A stretch of 64,000 nt of DNA from Candidatus Rokuibacteriota bacterium (GCA_016200085.1 JACQFL010000052.1:44311-108310), one strand, 5' to 3'; numbered from the stretch's first letter, positions 18,312 through 27,894 are shown. Notes: a model not told the origin generated them from the letters alone. A program made the numbers and translations.

Positions 18312-19394
18312 TCAAGGCAAATTGGACCAGACGCGCTCGAATCCGGCGACCTGAGCGGCGTAGGTGAAGGGCTCGGCCGAGCGGCGCGCGGCGAGACTCC
18401 ATGCCGCGCTCCCGGCCCCGATGAGCGCGAGCGCATCGGCGACGGCCGTGGCGTCGCGCGGGGGCACCACGAACCCGTTGTCGCCCGGGACGATCACCTC
18501 GGCGCCGCCGGCCATCTCGCTGGTGACCACGGGCAGGCCGGAGGCCAGCGCCTCCAGGTGGACGTTGCCGAACGGCTCGTACCGGGCGGGGAGCACCAGC
18601 GCGTCGCCGGCCGCGTACCAGCGCTCGAGGTCCCGCCGCGGCCCCAGCCACGTCACGCGGCCGGCGACCCCGAGCCTCGCCGCGAGCGCGCGGTACGGCG
18701 CCTCGCCGCCGCGGCCGATGATCACCAGGCGCGCTGCGTGAGCGGGCGGCGCGGCGAGCGCCTCGATCGCGGTGGCGAGACCCTTGCGCTCGAACCCGCT
18801 CCCGACGAAGAGGGCGACGCAGGCCTCGTCGGAGAGACCGGCCTCACGCCGGACGGCGCGCCGCCAGGCCTCGCGGTTCCCCGGATGGAAGCGCTCGAGA
18901 TCCACGCCGTTGTAGACCACGCTGACGCGCGCGGGCGCCACGCCGTAGAGCGCCTCGATCTCGCGCTTGCCGGCCCGCGCGATGGCGACGATGCGGGGTG
19001 TCCGCTCGAACACGCGCCGCTCGAGGGCGAGCACGATCCGGTGGTGCATCCCGCGGCCGCCCCCCTCGCGCGTGGCGAGGTAGGCGCGGTGACAGCCCTC
19101 CCCGGCCCGATAGACGTCCTGGCGAAGGGTCCGCTCGTGGCTCTGCACGACGTCCCAGCGGCCCCGGGCGACGAAGCGCGCCGCCGCGCACGCGAAGGCC
19201 ACGGCGCGGACCGGCGCGGGCAAGGGCGGCAGGCGCAGGGTGTGGACGGTCACGCCCGCGACGGGCGCCTGCCCCGGCCGCGTCAGCACCTCGACGGCGT
19301 GGCCGCGCGCGCGGAGCGCGTGCACGAGGCCCGCCGTGGCCCGCTCGACACCGCCGTGGAAGGAGAAAGGCCGGGCGATGACCAGCACCCTCAC
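18312..19394 (-). CDS. Family 4 glycosyltransferase, WaaG-like
   Basis: This 360-residue GT-B retaining glycosyltransferase starts at the GTG at 19394 (GTGA overlap with its upstream neighbour). VLVIARPFSFHGGVERATAGLVHALRARGH is a typical acceptor-domain start. The segment DVYRAGEGCHRAYL closely resembles the DVYRAGDGVHR region of WaaG (LPS glucosyltransferase I), as does VVYNGVDLERFHPGNR. The donor-binding region is ARYEPFGNVHLEALASGLPVV, with the E-x7-E-type motif. It most likely adds a hexose to the heptose region of the core. The exact sugar is not visible. Confidence 0.87.
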   Translation of the reverse strand: MRVLVIARPFSFHGGVERATAGLVHALRARGHAVEVLTRPGQAPVAGVTVHTLRLPPLPAPVRAVAFACAAARFVARGRWDVVQSHERTLRQDVYRAGEGCHRAYLATREGGGRGMHHRIVLALERRVFERTPRIVAIARAGKREIEALYGVAPARVSVVYNGVDLERFHPGNREAWRRAVRREAGLSDEACVALFVGSGFERKGLATAIEALAAPPAHAARLVIIGRGGEAPYRALAARLGVAGRVTWLGPRRDLERWYAAGDALVLPARYEPFGNVHLEALASGLPVVTSEMAGGAEVIVPGDNGFVVPPRDATAVADALALIGAGSAAWSLAARRSAEPFTYAAQVAGFERVWSNLP

Positions 19395-20521
19395 CGCCGT
19401 GAGCCTCGCGCGCCGACCGCGTCGAAGAGCGGGAACAGCGACGCGCGTGCGGCGGTGAAGCTGTAGCGGTCCACGCACCGCGCGCGGGCGAGCCGCCCGA
19501 GCCGCGCGGCCTCCGGCGGATCGTCGAGCAGGCGGCGCAGCGCGCCGGCCAGCGCGCCGACGTCGCCGGGCGCGACGATCACCCCGCATCCCTCGAGGAT
19601 CTCGGGGATCATCGACACGGCCGTCGAGACGATCGGGCGGCCGAGGGCCATCGCGTCGAACAGCTTGGCCGGCACCTGGCCCACGGTGTCGGCCGTCGCC
19701 AGCTGCGGGACGGCGACGACGTCGGCGGCCACGACGTAGCGCGGCACGTCGTCGAAGGCAATCTGCGCGACCGTCCGCACCCACGGCTGTTGAAGGTGCT
19801 CGCCGAGCGGCGATCCGGGGTCCACCCCCACCACGGCGAGCACCACGCCGGGGGCCAGCATGCCCACCGCGTCCACGAGGTGGCGCACGCCCTTGTAGGC
19901 CCGGGGAGTGCCGAGGAACATGACCACGCGCTCCCCGCCGAGGCCGAGCAGCGCCCGGCCCGCCGCGCGATCGAAGCGCTCGGGCGTCCACGCGTCGGTG
20001 TCGCGGACGTGCGGGACCAGCACGCCCCCGTAGCGGCGCTCGAGGAAGCGCGAGGCCACCGTCACCGCGTCCGCCCGCTCGCGCAGTCGCTCGACCAGCC
20101 ACGTCCACGGCAACCCGTTGGGGTTGGAGACGTTGACGGCGCGCCCGAGGCGGCCCCAGAACCCGCCGCGCTGGAAGAAGCCGAGCTCCCAGTCGTCGAC
20201 GTCGAGCACGAGCGGGCGCCGGCGTCGCGCGCGGGCCAGCAGACCGAGGCCGTAGCTCGTGGGCCGGAGCTTGGAGGCGTACAGGATGTCGCCGTCGGCG
20301 AGCGCGACGATCTCGCGCGCGGCCCGGGCGAAGCCGGGGTAGCGTCCGGCCGGCACCGCGCGATACGCCGTCTCGGACTTGCGGGCCGGGCCCCAGACGT
20401 CGTCGCCGAAGCGGGGACCGACCACCTCCACCTCGTACCGGGGGCGCAGCAGGCGGGCGAGCAGCTCGGCGCGGCCCGTCGCGTTGTCCGACAGGTCGAA
20501 GGCGAGGATCGAGACCTTCAC
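19391..20521 (-). CDS. Glycosyltransferase, family 4-like
   Basis: This is a 376-residue GT-B type protein starting at the GTG at 20521. It has a conventional C-terminal donor domain (VVMFLGTPRAYKGVRHLVDAVGML; VPAKLFDAMALGRPIVSTAVSMIPEILEGCGVIVAPGD). Its N-terminal acceptor domain is less typical (VSILAFDLSDNATGRAELLARLL; LVLDVDDWELGFF). It is more distant from the flanking enzymes than they are from each other. Position between LPS-core genes suggests a core or O-chain sugar transferase. I cannot name donor or acceptor. Confidence 0.83.
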   Translation of the reverse strand: MKVSILAFDLSDNATGRAELLARLLRPRYEVEVVGPRFGDDVWGPARKSETAYRAVPAGRYPGFARAAREIVALADGDILYASKLRPTSYGLGLLARARRRRPLVLDVDDWELGFFQRGGFWGRLGRAVNVSNPNGLPWTWLVERLRERADAVTVASRFLERRYGGVLVPHVRDTDAWTPERFDRAAGRALLGLGGERVVMFLGTPRAYKGVRHLVDAVGMLAPGVVLAVVGVDPGSPLGEHLQQPWVRTVAQIAFDDVPRYVVAADVVAVPQLATADTVGQVPAKLFDAMALGRPIVSTAVSMIPEILEGCGVIVAPGDVGALAGALRRLLDDPPEAARLGRLARARCVDRYSFTAARASLFPLFDAVGARGSRR

Positions 20522-21633
20522 GCGGCGACGAGGCGGGCGTAGTGGGCCTCGAGCGCCGCCGCGAGCCGCCCGCCCGAGTAGCGCTCGGCGACGAGCCGGT
20601 GTCCGGCCGCCCCGAGCCGCGCGCGCCGGCCGCCGTCGGCGAGCAGGCGCGCGAGCGCCTCGGCCAGGGCCACGGCGTCCCCGGCGGGGACCAGCAGCGC
20701 TGTCTCGTCGTGGGTCAGCACCTCGGGAACCGCCCCCACCCGCGAGGCCACGAGGGCCCGCCCGGCGGCCAGGTACTCGAAGACCACGCGGGACATGCCG
20801 TCGGACTCGAGCGGCGTGTAGAGCGCGACGTCCAGGGCCGCCATCACGGCGGGCACGTCGGCGGCGAAGCCGACCGTGGCCACCATGTCGTGAAGTCCCT
20901 GTCGCGCGATCGCCTCGCGCACGACGCCCTCGGTCGTGCCACGTCCGACGAACACCACGCGCGCCTTCACGCCCGCGGCGCGCAGGCGAGCCGCGGCGTC
21001 GACGACCACGCGGTGACCCTTCATCACCCGCAGCCCGCCGATCATGCCGACCACCGGCACGTCCGGAGCGCCGCCCAGCGCGACGCGCACGCGGGGATCC
21101 GCCGCGCGCGGCGCGTAGGCCTCGACGTCGGCCCCGCCGGGCAGCGCCACCACGCGCTCGGGCGACACCAGCCCGGCGGCGAGGTACTGGCCCCGGATCG
21201 CCTCGGTGACCGTGACCACGAGCGCGGTGGCGCGGCCGTACAGCCAGCGGTTGGCCGCGTGAGCGCGCACGGCGTGCGCGATGTGCCGCGTGCGAACGAT
21301 GGGCCGCGGGGTCGCGCTGAGCCGGTTGGCCGCCGCGGCCAGCCAGTGCTCCTTGCCCCGGTGCACATGGATCAGGTCCACCCGCGGCAGCCAGGCGAGC
21401 AGGCGCCGGACGTCGCGCGTGTCGCGTGCAGGCCGGAGCCCGCTGCCGAAGGCGAAGGTCGCGACCCGCTCGACACCCTCGGCCCGCGCCCGATCGATGA
21501 CCCGCGCCTCGGTGCCCTCGCGGCACCCGAGCGTGACGTCGTGGCCCCGCGCCGTCAGCTCGCGGCTGACGCGGGCCGCCCAGTACGCGTCCGAGGACCA
21601 GCCCCGGCAGGAGACCAGCTGCAGGATCCTCAT
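20518..21633 (-). CDS. Glycosyltransferase, family 4
   Basis: This is a 371-residue GT-B enzyme. The acceptor domain opens ILQLVSCRGWSSDAYWAARVSRELTARGHDV. The donor domain shows VGMIGGLRVMKGHRVVVDAAARL and the E-x7-E-type DGMSRVVFEYLAAGRALVASRVGAVPEVL. It has nearly the same length as the next gene downstream (21630-22745 lies upstream in transcription). The shared IHVHRGKEHWLA and IHAHHSHDHWLA segments suggest these two are paralogues from a tandem duplication. Substrate unknown; a role in LPS core or surface glycan is inferred from context. Confidence 0.87.
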   Translation of the reverse strand: MRILQLVSCRGWSSDAYWAARVSRELTARGHDVTLGCREGTEARVIDRARAEGVERVATFAFGSGLRPARDTRDVRRLLAWLPRVDLIHVHRGKEHWLAAAANRLSATPRPIVRTRHIAHAVRAHAANRWLYGRATALVVTVTEAIRGQYLAAGLVSPERVVALPGGADVEAYAPRAADPRVRVALGGAPDVPVVGMIGGLRVMKGHRVVVDAAARLRAAGVKARVVFVGRGTTEGVVREAIARQGLHDMVATVGFAADVPAVMAALDVALYTPLESDGMSRVVFEYLAAGRALVASRVGAVPEVLTHDETALLVPAGDAVALAEALARLLADGGRRARLGAAGHRLVAERYSGGRLAAALEAHYARLVAA

Positions 21634-22745
21634 GCCAGCGCGCGGTAGACGCCCTCGACGATCTCCACCGAGCGCTCGGGCGAGAACTCAGTCTCCGCGC
21701 GCCGGCGCGCGGCCTGCCCCATGGCGCGCGCGCGCTCGCGGTCGCCGAGGAGCGCCGCGAGGGCCGAGGCCACGCTCTCCGGGCGGTCGTCGTCGACGAG
21801 CAGGCCCGTCTCGCCGTGCACCACCGTCTCGGGCAGCGCCCCCACCCTCCGCGCCACCACCGGGCGCGCCGCCGCCATCGCTTCGAGCGCCGCCCGGCAG
21901 GAGTCGTCGGAGCCGGCGGCCATGAGCGCGAAGCAGTCGGCCGCGGCGAGCACGGCGGGCAGGTCTCTATCGCGGTAGCCCGTGAAGATCACCTCGTCCG
22001 TGAGCCCGAGCTGGGCGATGAGCTGCTCGAGGCGCAGCCGCGACTCGCCCTTGCCGACCAGGAGCAGGCGCGCCTGCGGCAGGCGCTCGAGCAGCCGCCT
22101 GAAGCCCGCGAGCAGCAGCTCGTGGCCCCGGTTGGCGGCCAGTCGTGACACTGACACCACCACCGGCGCTCCGCCGAGCTTGAACTCCTCGCGCACCGGG
22201 ACGGGGTCGGCCTCCCGCGTGAAGCGCGAGAGATCGGCCGCGCCCGGAATCCAGAACGTCCGCTCCGCGTCGAGGCCGGCGTCGTGACAGCGGGCCTCGA
22301 TCTGTCGCGAGACCGCGAATGCCGCCGCCGTGCGCCGGTACAGCCCCCGGGCGAGGCGGCCGCGGCGGACGGAGCGCAGGTTGTGGAACGTGCGCACGAC
22401 GGGCACGCGCGGCCGGCCCCGCGCCGAGCGAGCGAGCAGGGCCAGCCAGTGGTCGTGGGAGTGATGGGCGTGAATCACCTCGACCCCTTCATCGCGCACC
22501 AGCCGCCTCAACCGCAGGACGTCGCGAACGAGATCGCCCGGCGCCGCGCGCGCGCGCAGGGACAGCCCGGCCACCGGGGCGATGCCCGCCTCCCGCGCCT
22601 TGAGCTCGAAGCGGTCGCCGGGGATGAGCCCGAGCAGCACGCGATGGCCACGCCGCTCGAGCGCCCGCGTCAGCTGGAGCACGGGGTCCGCGCTGCCCGT
22701 CCACCAGCGGTTGGCGGCGAGCTGGAGCACGGTCAGCGGCGTCAC
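21630..22745 (-). CDS. Glycosyltransferase, family 4
   Basis: This 371-residue GT-B enzyme starts at the GTG at 22745 (GTGA overlap with waaF). Key segments are VLQLAANRWWTGSADPVLQLTRALERRGHRV, VIHAHHSHDHWLALLA, VVVSVSRLAANRGHELLLAGFRRL and DDSCRAALEAMAAARPVVARRVGALPETV. It resembles the preceding 20518-21633 product in size and motif order. It lies directly after waaF, so it may extend the inner core after the second heptose. No membrane segment is evident. Donor and linkage unknown. Confidence 0.87.
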   Translation of the reverse strand: MTPLTVLQLAANRWWTGSADPVLQLTRALERRGHRVLLGLIPGDRFELKAREAGIAPVAGLSLRARAAPGDLVRDVLRLRRLVRDEGVEVIHAHHSHDHWLALLARSARGRPRVPVVRTFHNLRSVRRGRLARGLYRRTAAAFAVSRQIEARCHDAGLDAERTFWIPGAADLSRFTREADPVPVREEFKLGGAPVVVSVSRLAANRGHELLLAGFRRLLERLPQARLLLVGKGESRLRLEQLIAQLGLTDEVIFTGYRDRDLPAVLAAADCFALMAAGSDDSCRAALEAMAAARPVVARRVGALPETVVHGETGLLVDDDRPESVASALAALLGDRERARAMGQAARRRAETEFSPERSVEIVEGVYRALA

Positions 22746-23740
22746 CCGGCGGCTCCCATGAGCGCGCTCAGGCGGTCCAGGACGTCGTCGGCGCCGATCC
22801 GGCGCATGCACGGATGGTCGATCGGACACTCGCGGTAGAAGCATGGCGCGCACGGCGCGTCCCCGACGAGCGTCTGGGCTGGGCCTCGCGGCGCCGTGAG
22901 GCGGGGGTCCGTGGGCCCGAACAGCGTGAGGACCGGCGTGCCGAGCGCGGCCGCGAGGTGCGCCACGCCGGTGTCCGCCGCGACGAGGGCGCCGAGCCTG
23001 GCGAGCAGCGCCGGCAGCAGCTCGGGCCGATCGCGTCCGACGAGGCTTCGGGCCGGAGAGGCGGCGAGGATCGCAGCGGCCAGGGGCTCGTCGGCCGCTG
23101 TTCCCAGGAGCACGACCGCGTCGCCCCGCGCGCTGGCGAGCCGGCAGAACTCCCCGACGCGCTCGACGGGCCAGAGCTTCGACGAGCCCCACGCCGCGCC
23201 CAGATGCACGCCGATCACCCGGCGAGCCCCGTCGAGGCCCGCCTCGGCGAAGAGCGCGCGGGCCGCCTCGTGCTCCGGGCTCTCCGGCCGCGGCGGGATC
23301 AGCCGTGGCGTCGGATCGTCGGCGCGGACACCGAGCGTCTCGACCAGGAGCAGGTATTCGTCGATCTGGTGCCGGCGTGGCTCGGGCAGCGGCAGCGCGT
23401 CGGTCAGCGCGAGCGCCCGCCCCCCGGTGTCGAAGCCGATCCGCCGGCCCGCGCCCCAGTACCACGCCGACAGGGCCGCTTCCAGCGAGTTCGGCAGCAG
23501 CACCGCGGTGTCGGCGCCGAGGCGCCTCACGCTGTCGGCGACACCCACGCGAGCGGTCCAGGCCCGCGGATAGATGACGAGCACGTCGGCCAGCCCCTGC
23601 TCGGCGAGCACCGACACCCACGGCCCGGCGGCGGCGATTCGCGCCGTCGGCAAGGCCGTGCGCAATGCGCGAAGCGCGGGCACCGCCATCACGGTGTCGC
23701 CGAGCCAGTTCGGCAGCCGGAGGATCACGCTGTCCGGCAT
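22742..23740 (-). CDS. waaF: Lipopolysaccharide heptosyltransferase II
   Basis: WaaF adds the second heptose of the inner core. The 332-residue GT9 protein opens [22 protein letters not shown], the WaaF-type motif. It contains LVAADTGVAHLAAALGTPVLTLFGPTDP and the cysteine-rich CAPCFYRECPIDHPCM segment (about residues 297-311) diagnostic of WaaF. The ATG at 23740 lies 16 bases inside the end of lpxK. Its partner WaaC is encoded at 15212. Confidence 0.95.
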   Translation of the reverse strand: MPDSVILRLPNWLGDTVMAVPALRALRTALPTARIAAAGPWVSVLAEQGLADVLVIYPRAWTARVGVADSVRRLGADTAVLLPNSLEAALSAWYWGAGRRIGFDTGGRALALTDALPLPEPRRHQIDEYLLLVETLGVRADDPTPRLIPPRPESPEHEAARALFAEAGLDGARRVIGVHLGAAWGSSKLWPVERVGEFCRLASARGDAVVLLGTAADEPLAAAILAASPARSLVGRDRPELLPALLARLGALVAADTGVAHLAAALGTPVLTLFGPTDPRLTAPRGPAQTLVGDAPCAPCFYRECPIDHPCMRRIGADDVLDRLSALMGAAG

Positions 23741-24828
23741 GCCCGCTCGAACGCCCGCCGCCACTCGGCGAGCCCGCTCCTCAGCTCCAGGCGGATGCTC
23801 AACACGTAGATCGGCCGGCCGATCCGGCCCAGGCGCCGGAGCCGCACCCAGTCCTTCTCCGTGGTGATGAGCATGTCGGCCCGGCTCTCCCGCGCGCGCC
23901 GCTCGAGGGCAGCGAGGTCGTCGGCCGTGTACCAGTGATGGTCGACGAAGGCCTCGAAGGCCGCCACGTCGGCGCCGAGATCGGCGAGCGTGCTCCGGAA
24001 GCTCTCGGGAGACGCGAGGCCCGCGAAGGCCAGCAGGCGCGCGCCCTTCAGGTCCTCGAGCGGGAGCAACCGGCGCTGATCGGATTCCCAGCACTCGACG
24101 GGCGCGTAGCCGGCGGCGAGCACCGGCACGGCCGGGGCCCAGCGCTCGGTGGCGGCCAGGACCTCGGGAGCGTCGGCGACGAGCGACACGCCGGTGGCGA
24201 CCACGAGATCGGCTCGCGCGAGCGCCGAGAGGGGTTCGCGCAACGGGCCGCCGGGCAGCATCAGTCCGTTGCCCCAGGGGCGCCGGGCGCGCGTCATGAC
24301 GATCTCGAGATCCTTGGCGAGGGTACGGTGCTGGAAGCCGTCGTCGAGCACGATCGCGGTCGAGCCGAAGCGATCCACCGCGGCCTGCCCCGCCTCGTGC
24401 CGGTTGGCGCCCACCACGACCGGGACCCCGGGGAGCCGCCGCGCGAGGAGGAACGGCTCGTCGCCGGCGTCCTCCGGATCCAGCCGGATCGAGGCGGTGT
24501 CGGCGACGATCTGCACGCCCGACGTCCGGCGTCGATAGCCCCGGCTCACCACGGCCGGCCGCCGGCCGAGCTCCGCCAGGGTGCGGACGGCGAGCTCCAC
24601 GGCGGGCGTCTTGCCGGTGCCCCCGACGGTCAGGTTGCCGACGGAGACGACCGGGCAGCCCAGTGGCCGCGAGCGGAGCACGCCGCGGCGATAGAGCCAT
24701 TCGCGCGCACCCAGCAGCCCGCGGTAGCCCCGGCCCAGCACGCCCATGACCGCGGTGGGCCCGCTCGAGAACCCGTGCTCCCAGCCGTGGAGCAGCCGCG
24801 CCTGCGCCTGGCTCCGACGCGTGCTCAT
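23725..24828 (-). CDS. lpxK: Tetraacyldisaccharide 4'-kinase
   Basis: LpxK phosphorylates the 4' position of the lipid A disaccharide at the inner membrane. The 367-residue protein has the P-loop [12 protein letters not shown] (about residues 64-75), [28 protein letters not shown] (catalytic Asp) and the C-terminal [10 protein letters not shown]. An N-terminal amphipathic region probably contacts the membrane. It lies between waaA and waaF and overlaps both, matching the order in which the products act (LpxK, then Kdo, then heptose). Confidence 0.96.
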   Translation of the reverse strand: MSTRRSQAQARLLHGWEHGFSSGPTAVMGVLGRGYRGLLGAREWLYRRGVLRSRPLGCPVVSVGNLTVGGTGKTPAVELAVRTLAELGRRPAVVSRGYRRRTSGVQIVADTASIRLDPEDAGDEPFLLARRLPGVPVVVGANRHEAGQAAVDRFGSTAIVLDDGFQHRTLAKDLEIVMTRARRPWGNGLMLPGGPLREPLSALARADLVVATGVSLVADAPEVLAATERWAPAVPVLAAGYAPVECWESDQRRLLPLEDLKGARLLAFAGLASPESFRSTLADLGADVAAFEAFVDHHWYTADDLAALERRARESRADMLITTEKDWVRLRRLGRIGRPIYVLSIRLELRSGLAEWRRAFERACRTA

Positions 24829-26120
24829 GCGATCGAGCCCTTGCTCACGCCCTTGACGAGGAAGCGGTCGATCAGCTCGAGGGTCTCGCGCACGGCCCCC
24901 TGCCGGGACACGACGGCCTCGTGCCCCGCCTCGCCGAGGCCGTCGCGCAGCGCGGGATCGTCGAGGAGGCGCTGGAGGGCGGCCGTGAGCCCGGCGCCGT
25001 CCCGGACGAGCATGGCACCGCCGCCGTCGAGGAGCAGCGCCGCCGACTCCCGGAAGTTGGACGTGAACGGGCCGAAGAGGACGGCGCGCCGCCGGGCCGC
25101 TGGCTCGAGCATGTTGTGGCCGCCGCCGGTCGGGATGAGGCTGCCGCCCACGAAGACCACGTCGGCGATCGAGTACAGCTGGGCCAGCTCGCCGACCGTA
25201 TCGAGGACGATCACCGCCTCGCGCGTGCGGTCGCGCGGCAGCGCGCTGCGCCGCACGACCGGCCAGCCTCGCGCCTTGACGAGCGCGCAGACCTCGGGCA
25301 CGCGCTCCGGATGCCGGGGCGCGAGCACCAGCACGAGGTCCTCGCAGGTCCGCCGGGCCGCCGCGTGGGCGTCGAGCGCCGCCGCCTCCTCGCCGCGATG
25401 CGTGCTGCCCGCGATCCACACGCGCTGCGCGGGCGTGAGCCCCAGCAGGCGCCGCCAGAGCTCGAGCGCCCCGGCGGCGTCAGCGGGCGCCTCGTTCTTG
25501 ACGTTGCCCGTGACGAAGACGCGACCGGCCGGGGCGCCGAGCCGGAGCATGCGGCGCGCGTCCTCCTCGGAGCGCATGCCGAAGACGCGGACGTCGGCCA
25601 GCACGCGCGCCAGCGGTCTCCGCACCAGGCGATAGCGGCGATAGGAGCGATCGGAGAGCCGGCCGTTGGCGATCATCACCGGCACGCCCCGGCGCGCGAG
25701 CTCGCGGAGGACGTTGGGCCAGATCTCCGTTTCCATGCACACGAGGAATGCGGGATCGATGGCGTCGGCCACCCGCCGCACGGCGCCCGGCAGGTCGAGG
25801 GGGAAGAAGCGGTGGGTGGCGAGCCCGGCGTAGCGCTCGCGGACCACGCGCGCGCCGGTGTCCGTCACCGTGGTCACGACGAGGGGAAGCTCCGGGTACC
25901 GCTGCCGCAGAGCCTGCACGATGGGCGCGGCCGCGATCGCCTCACCGACGGAGACGGCGTGCACCCAGATCGAGGGCCGCGCCGGGCGGACGCTCGCGGC
26001 GTCCAGCCCGAGGCGAGCGCGAAGGTTCAGCGGGCGGCCCCGGGCTGCGCGGGCCAGCGCCACGGGCGCGTAGCCGGCCAGCAGACCCAGGAGGGCGGTG
26101 GTGTAGAGCGCGTGGATCAC
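24825..26120 (-). CDS. waaA: 3-deoxy-D-manno-octulosonic acid transferase (Kdo transferase)
   Basis: WaaA (KdtA) attaches Kdo to lipid IVA. The 431-residue protein has an N-terminal membrane anchor and the active-site glutamate Glu60 in HAVSVGEAIAAAPIV. FLVCMETEIWPNVL and GGSLIPTGGGHNMLEPAA, all WaaA landmarks, follow. I chose the GTG at 26120 because it overlaps the stop of the acyltransferase gene (GTGA) and preserves the anchor. One or two Kdo additions cannot be distinguished by sequence. Confidence 0.95.
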   Translation of the reverse strand: MIHALYTTALLGLLAGYAPVALARAARGRPLNLRARLGLDAASVRPARPSIWVHAVSVGEAIAAAPIVQALRQRYPELPLVVTTVTDTGARVVRERYAGLATHRFFPLDLPGAVRRVADAIDPAFLVCMETEIWPNVLRELARRGVPVMIANGRLSDRSYRRYRLVRRPLARVLADVRVFGMRSEEDARRMLRLGAPAGRVFVTGNVKNEAPADAAGALELWRRLLGLTPAQRVWIAGSTHRGEEAAALDAHAAARRTCEDLVLVLAPRHPERVPEVCALVKARGWPVVRRSALPRDRTREAVIVLDTVGELAQLYSIADVVFVGGSLIPTGGGHNMLEPAARRRAVLFGPFTSNFRESAALLLDGGGAMLVRDGAGLTAALQRLLDDPALRDGLGEAGHEAVVSRQGAVRETLELIDRFLVKGVSKGSIA

Positions 26121-26773
26121 GCCGACACCAGCCGGTCCGCCGCCGCGGTCACCTCGTGCAGGGCCTGCTCGACGCGCTCCCGCGCCTGCTCGCGGTCGGC
26201 GTTCCGCGCGACCGGCAGCGGCTCGCCGAAAGCCACGGCGCCGCGCGCGAACGGCAACGGCACCAGGAAGCGGTCCCAGCTCGCCAGCCGACGCGCCGGC
26301 CGCGCCGCGAACGCGAGCGGCACGATGGGCGCGCCGGTGAGCGCCGCGAGCGCGACGGCGCCGGGCTGCACGCGCTCGGACGGTCCGCGCGGCCCGTCGG
26401 GCACGATGGCGACGTCCTCGCCCCGGCGGATCGCCGCCGCCAGCGCACGAATCGCCTCCATGCCTCCCCGGGAGGACGAGCCCCGAATGGTCGGCAGCCC
26501 GAAGCGCGCCACGAAGCGCGCCATGATCTCGCCGTCCGCGGAGCGGCTGACGAGGACGGCGGCGCGCCGCGCTCCTCGCGTGCGGCGCAGCCAGGCGTTG
26601 GTCCACGGCACCATGAGAATGCGGCCGTGCCAGACCACGTAGATCAGCGGGCGCCCGGCGGCCCACGCCGCGGCCAGTCGCTCCGCGCCCGAGATCCTGA
26701 GCCTCAGCGTGGTGGCCAGGACCCTGACGAGCGCCGCCACGACGGCCGGCGTGACCCGGGCGAGCAGGCTCAC
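26117..26773 (-). CDS. DUF374-type lysophospholipid acyltransferase, probable lipid A secondary acyltransferase
   Basis: This 218-residue protein has an N-terminal hydrophobic stretch. YVVWHGRILMVPW is the DUF374 form of the acyltransferase histidine motif, and AIVPDGPRGPSERVQPGAVALA provides the acceptor-site loop. DUF374 proteins are relatives of the LPLAT acyltransferases. Members called LpxJ in Epsilonproteobacteria were described as lipid A secondary acyltransferases. Its place between lpxB and waaA, where no LpxL or LpxM is present, makes that role likely here; this is inference. It starts at the GTG at 26773 and overlaps both neighbours by four bases. Confidence 0.85.
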   Translation of the reverse strand: MSLLARVTPAVVAALVRVLATTLRLRISGAERLAAAWAAGRPLIYVVWHGRILMVPWTNAWLRRTRGARRAAVLVSRSADGEIMARFVARFGLPTIRGSSSRGGMEAIRALAAAIRRGEDVAIVPDGPRGPSERVQPGAVALAALTGAPIVPLAFAARPARRLASWDRFLVPLPFARGAVAFGEPLPVARNADREQARERVEQALHEVTAAADRLVSA

Positions 26774-27894
26774 GCGGCCGTCCCGGTGCGACCGAGGACG
26801 AGGCGCGCGGCCCGCTCGGCCACGCCGCCCGCGCCGACGGCCGCGGCGAGCTCGGCGAAGCCGTCGCGCTGGGCCGAGCGGGCGGCGGGCTCGTCGAGCA
26901 GCCGGACGAGCTCGGTGCCCATCCGCTCGCAGGTCACCTGCTCCTGGAAGAGCTCGGGGACCACGGCCCGTCCGAGCACGTTGTTGACGAGGCTCATCCA
27001 CGGCACCCGCACCAGCGTCCGGATGAGCGCGGCGCTCGCCGCCGAGACCCGATAGGCCACGACCATGGGCGTGCCGAGGAGTGCCGTCTCCAGCGTCGCC
27101 GTCCCTGACGTGACCAGCGCGGCGTCGGCCGCGCGCACCACGGCGTGCGTCCCCTCGTGCACGATGCTCTCGCCGCCGAGGGAGCCGAGATGGCGGTCGA
27201 GGAGGCTGCGCGCGATCGTCGGCGCCGCCGCCACCAGGACCCGCAATCCGGGTCTCGTCGCCCGGGCACGCTGCACGGCCTCGCGCATGACGGGTAGCAG
27301 CCGCTCGACCTCGTCGCGGCGGCTTCCCGGCAGCAGGGCCACCGCCGTCGCCTCGGCCTCGACGCCGAGCGCGGCCCGCGCCGCCTGGCGCGAGGGCGCG
27401 GAGGCGACGGCATCCACCAGCGGGTGCCCGACCAGCTCGACGGGGACGCCGGCGCGGCGGTAGATCGGGACCTCGAAGGGAAAGACGGCGAGCACGAGGG
27501 ACACGCACCGCTTGATCGCCCGCACGCGCCCGGTCCGCCAGGCCCAGATCTGCGGCGGGATGTAGTACACGACCGGGATCCCTGCCCGGCGCGCCGCGCG
27601 CGCCAGCCGCATGTTGAAGTCGGGATAGTCGATCGTGACCAGCACCGCGGGGCGCTCCTTCGCGAGGGCCGCGGCAAGCGTCCGGTACGTGCGCAGGAGC
27701 GCCGGGAGCCGGCCGACGACCTCGCTGCCGCCGACCACGGCGATCGCGGTGACGTCGGCGAGGAGCTCCACGCCCGCCGCGGCCATGCCGCGCCCTCCCA
27801 TGCCGAAGAGCCGGCACGAGGGCGCCAGGCGCCTGAGCGCACCGGCCAGGGCGGCCCCGTGCAGGTCGCCGGAGGCCTCCCCCGCGACGATCAT
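26770..27894 (-). CDS. lpxB: Lipid-A-disaccharide synthase
   Basis: LpxB condenses UDP-2,3-diacylglucosamine with lipid X to give the lipid A disaccharide. The 374-residue protein opens IVAGEASGDLHGAAL. It carries FGMGGRGM, TIDYPDFNMRLA, YYIPPQIWAWR and LLPGSRRDEVERLLPVM, and ends with the LVNNVLGRAVVPELFQEQ segment, a complete LpxB signature set. I chose the ATG at 27894, overlapping the lpxI stop as ATGA. It follows directly on LpxI, which makes one of its two substrates. Confidence 0.97.
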   Translation of the reverse strand: MIVAGEASGDLHGAALAGALRRLAPSCRLFGMGGRGMAAAGVELLADVTAIAVVGGSEVVGRLPALLRTYRTLAAALAKERPAVLVTIDYPDFNMRLARAARRAGIPVVYYIPPQIWAWRTGRVRAIKRCVSLVLAVFPFEVPIYRRAGVPVELVGHPLVDAVASAPSRQAARAALGVEAEATAVALLPGSRRDEVERLLPVMREAVQRARATRPGLRVLVAAAPTIARSLLDRHLGSLGGESIVHEGTHAVVRAADAALVTSGTATLETALLGTPMVVAYRVSAASAALIRTLVRVPWMSLVNNVLGRAVVPELFQEQVTCERMGTELVRLLDEPAARSAQRDGFAELAAAVGAGGVAERAARLVLGRTGTAA

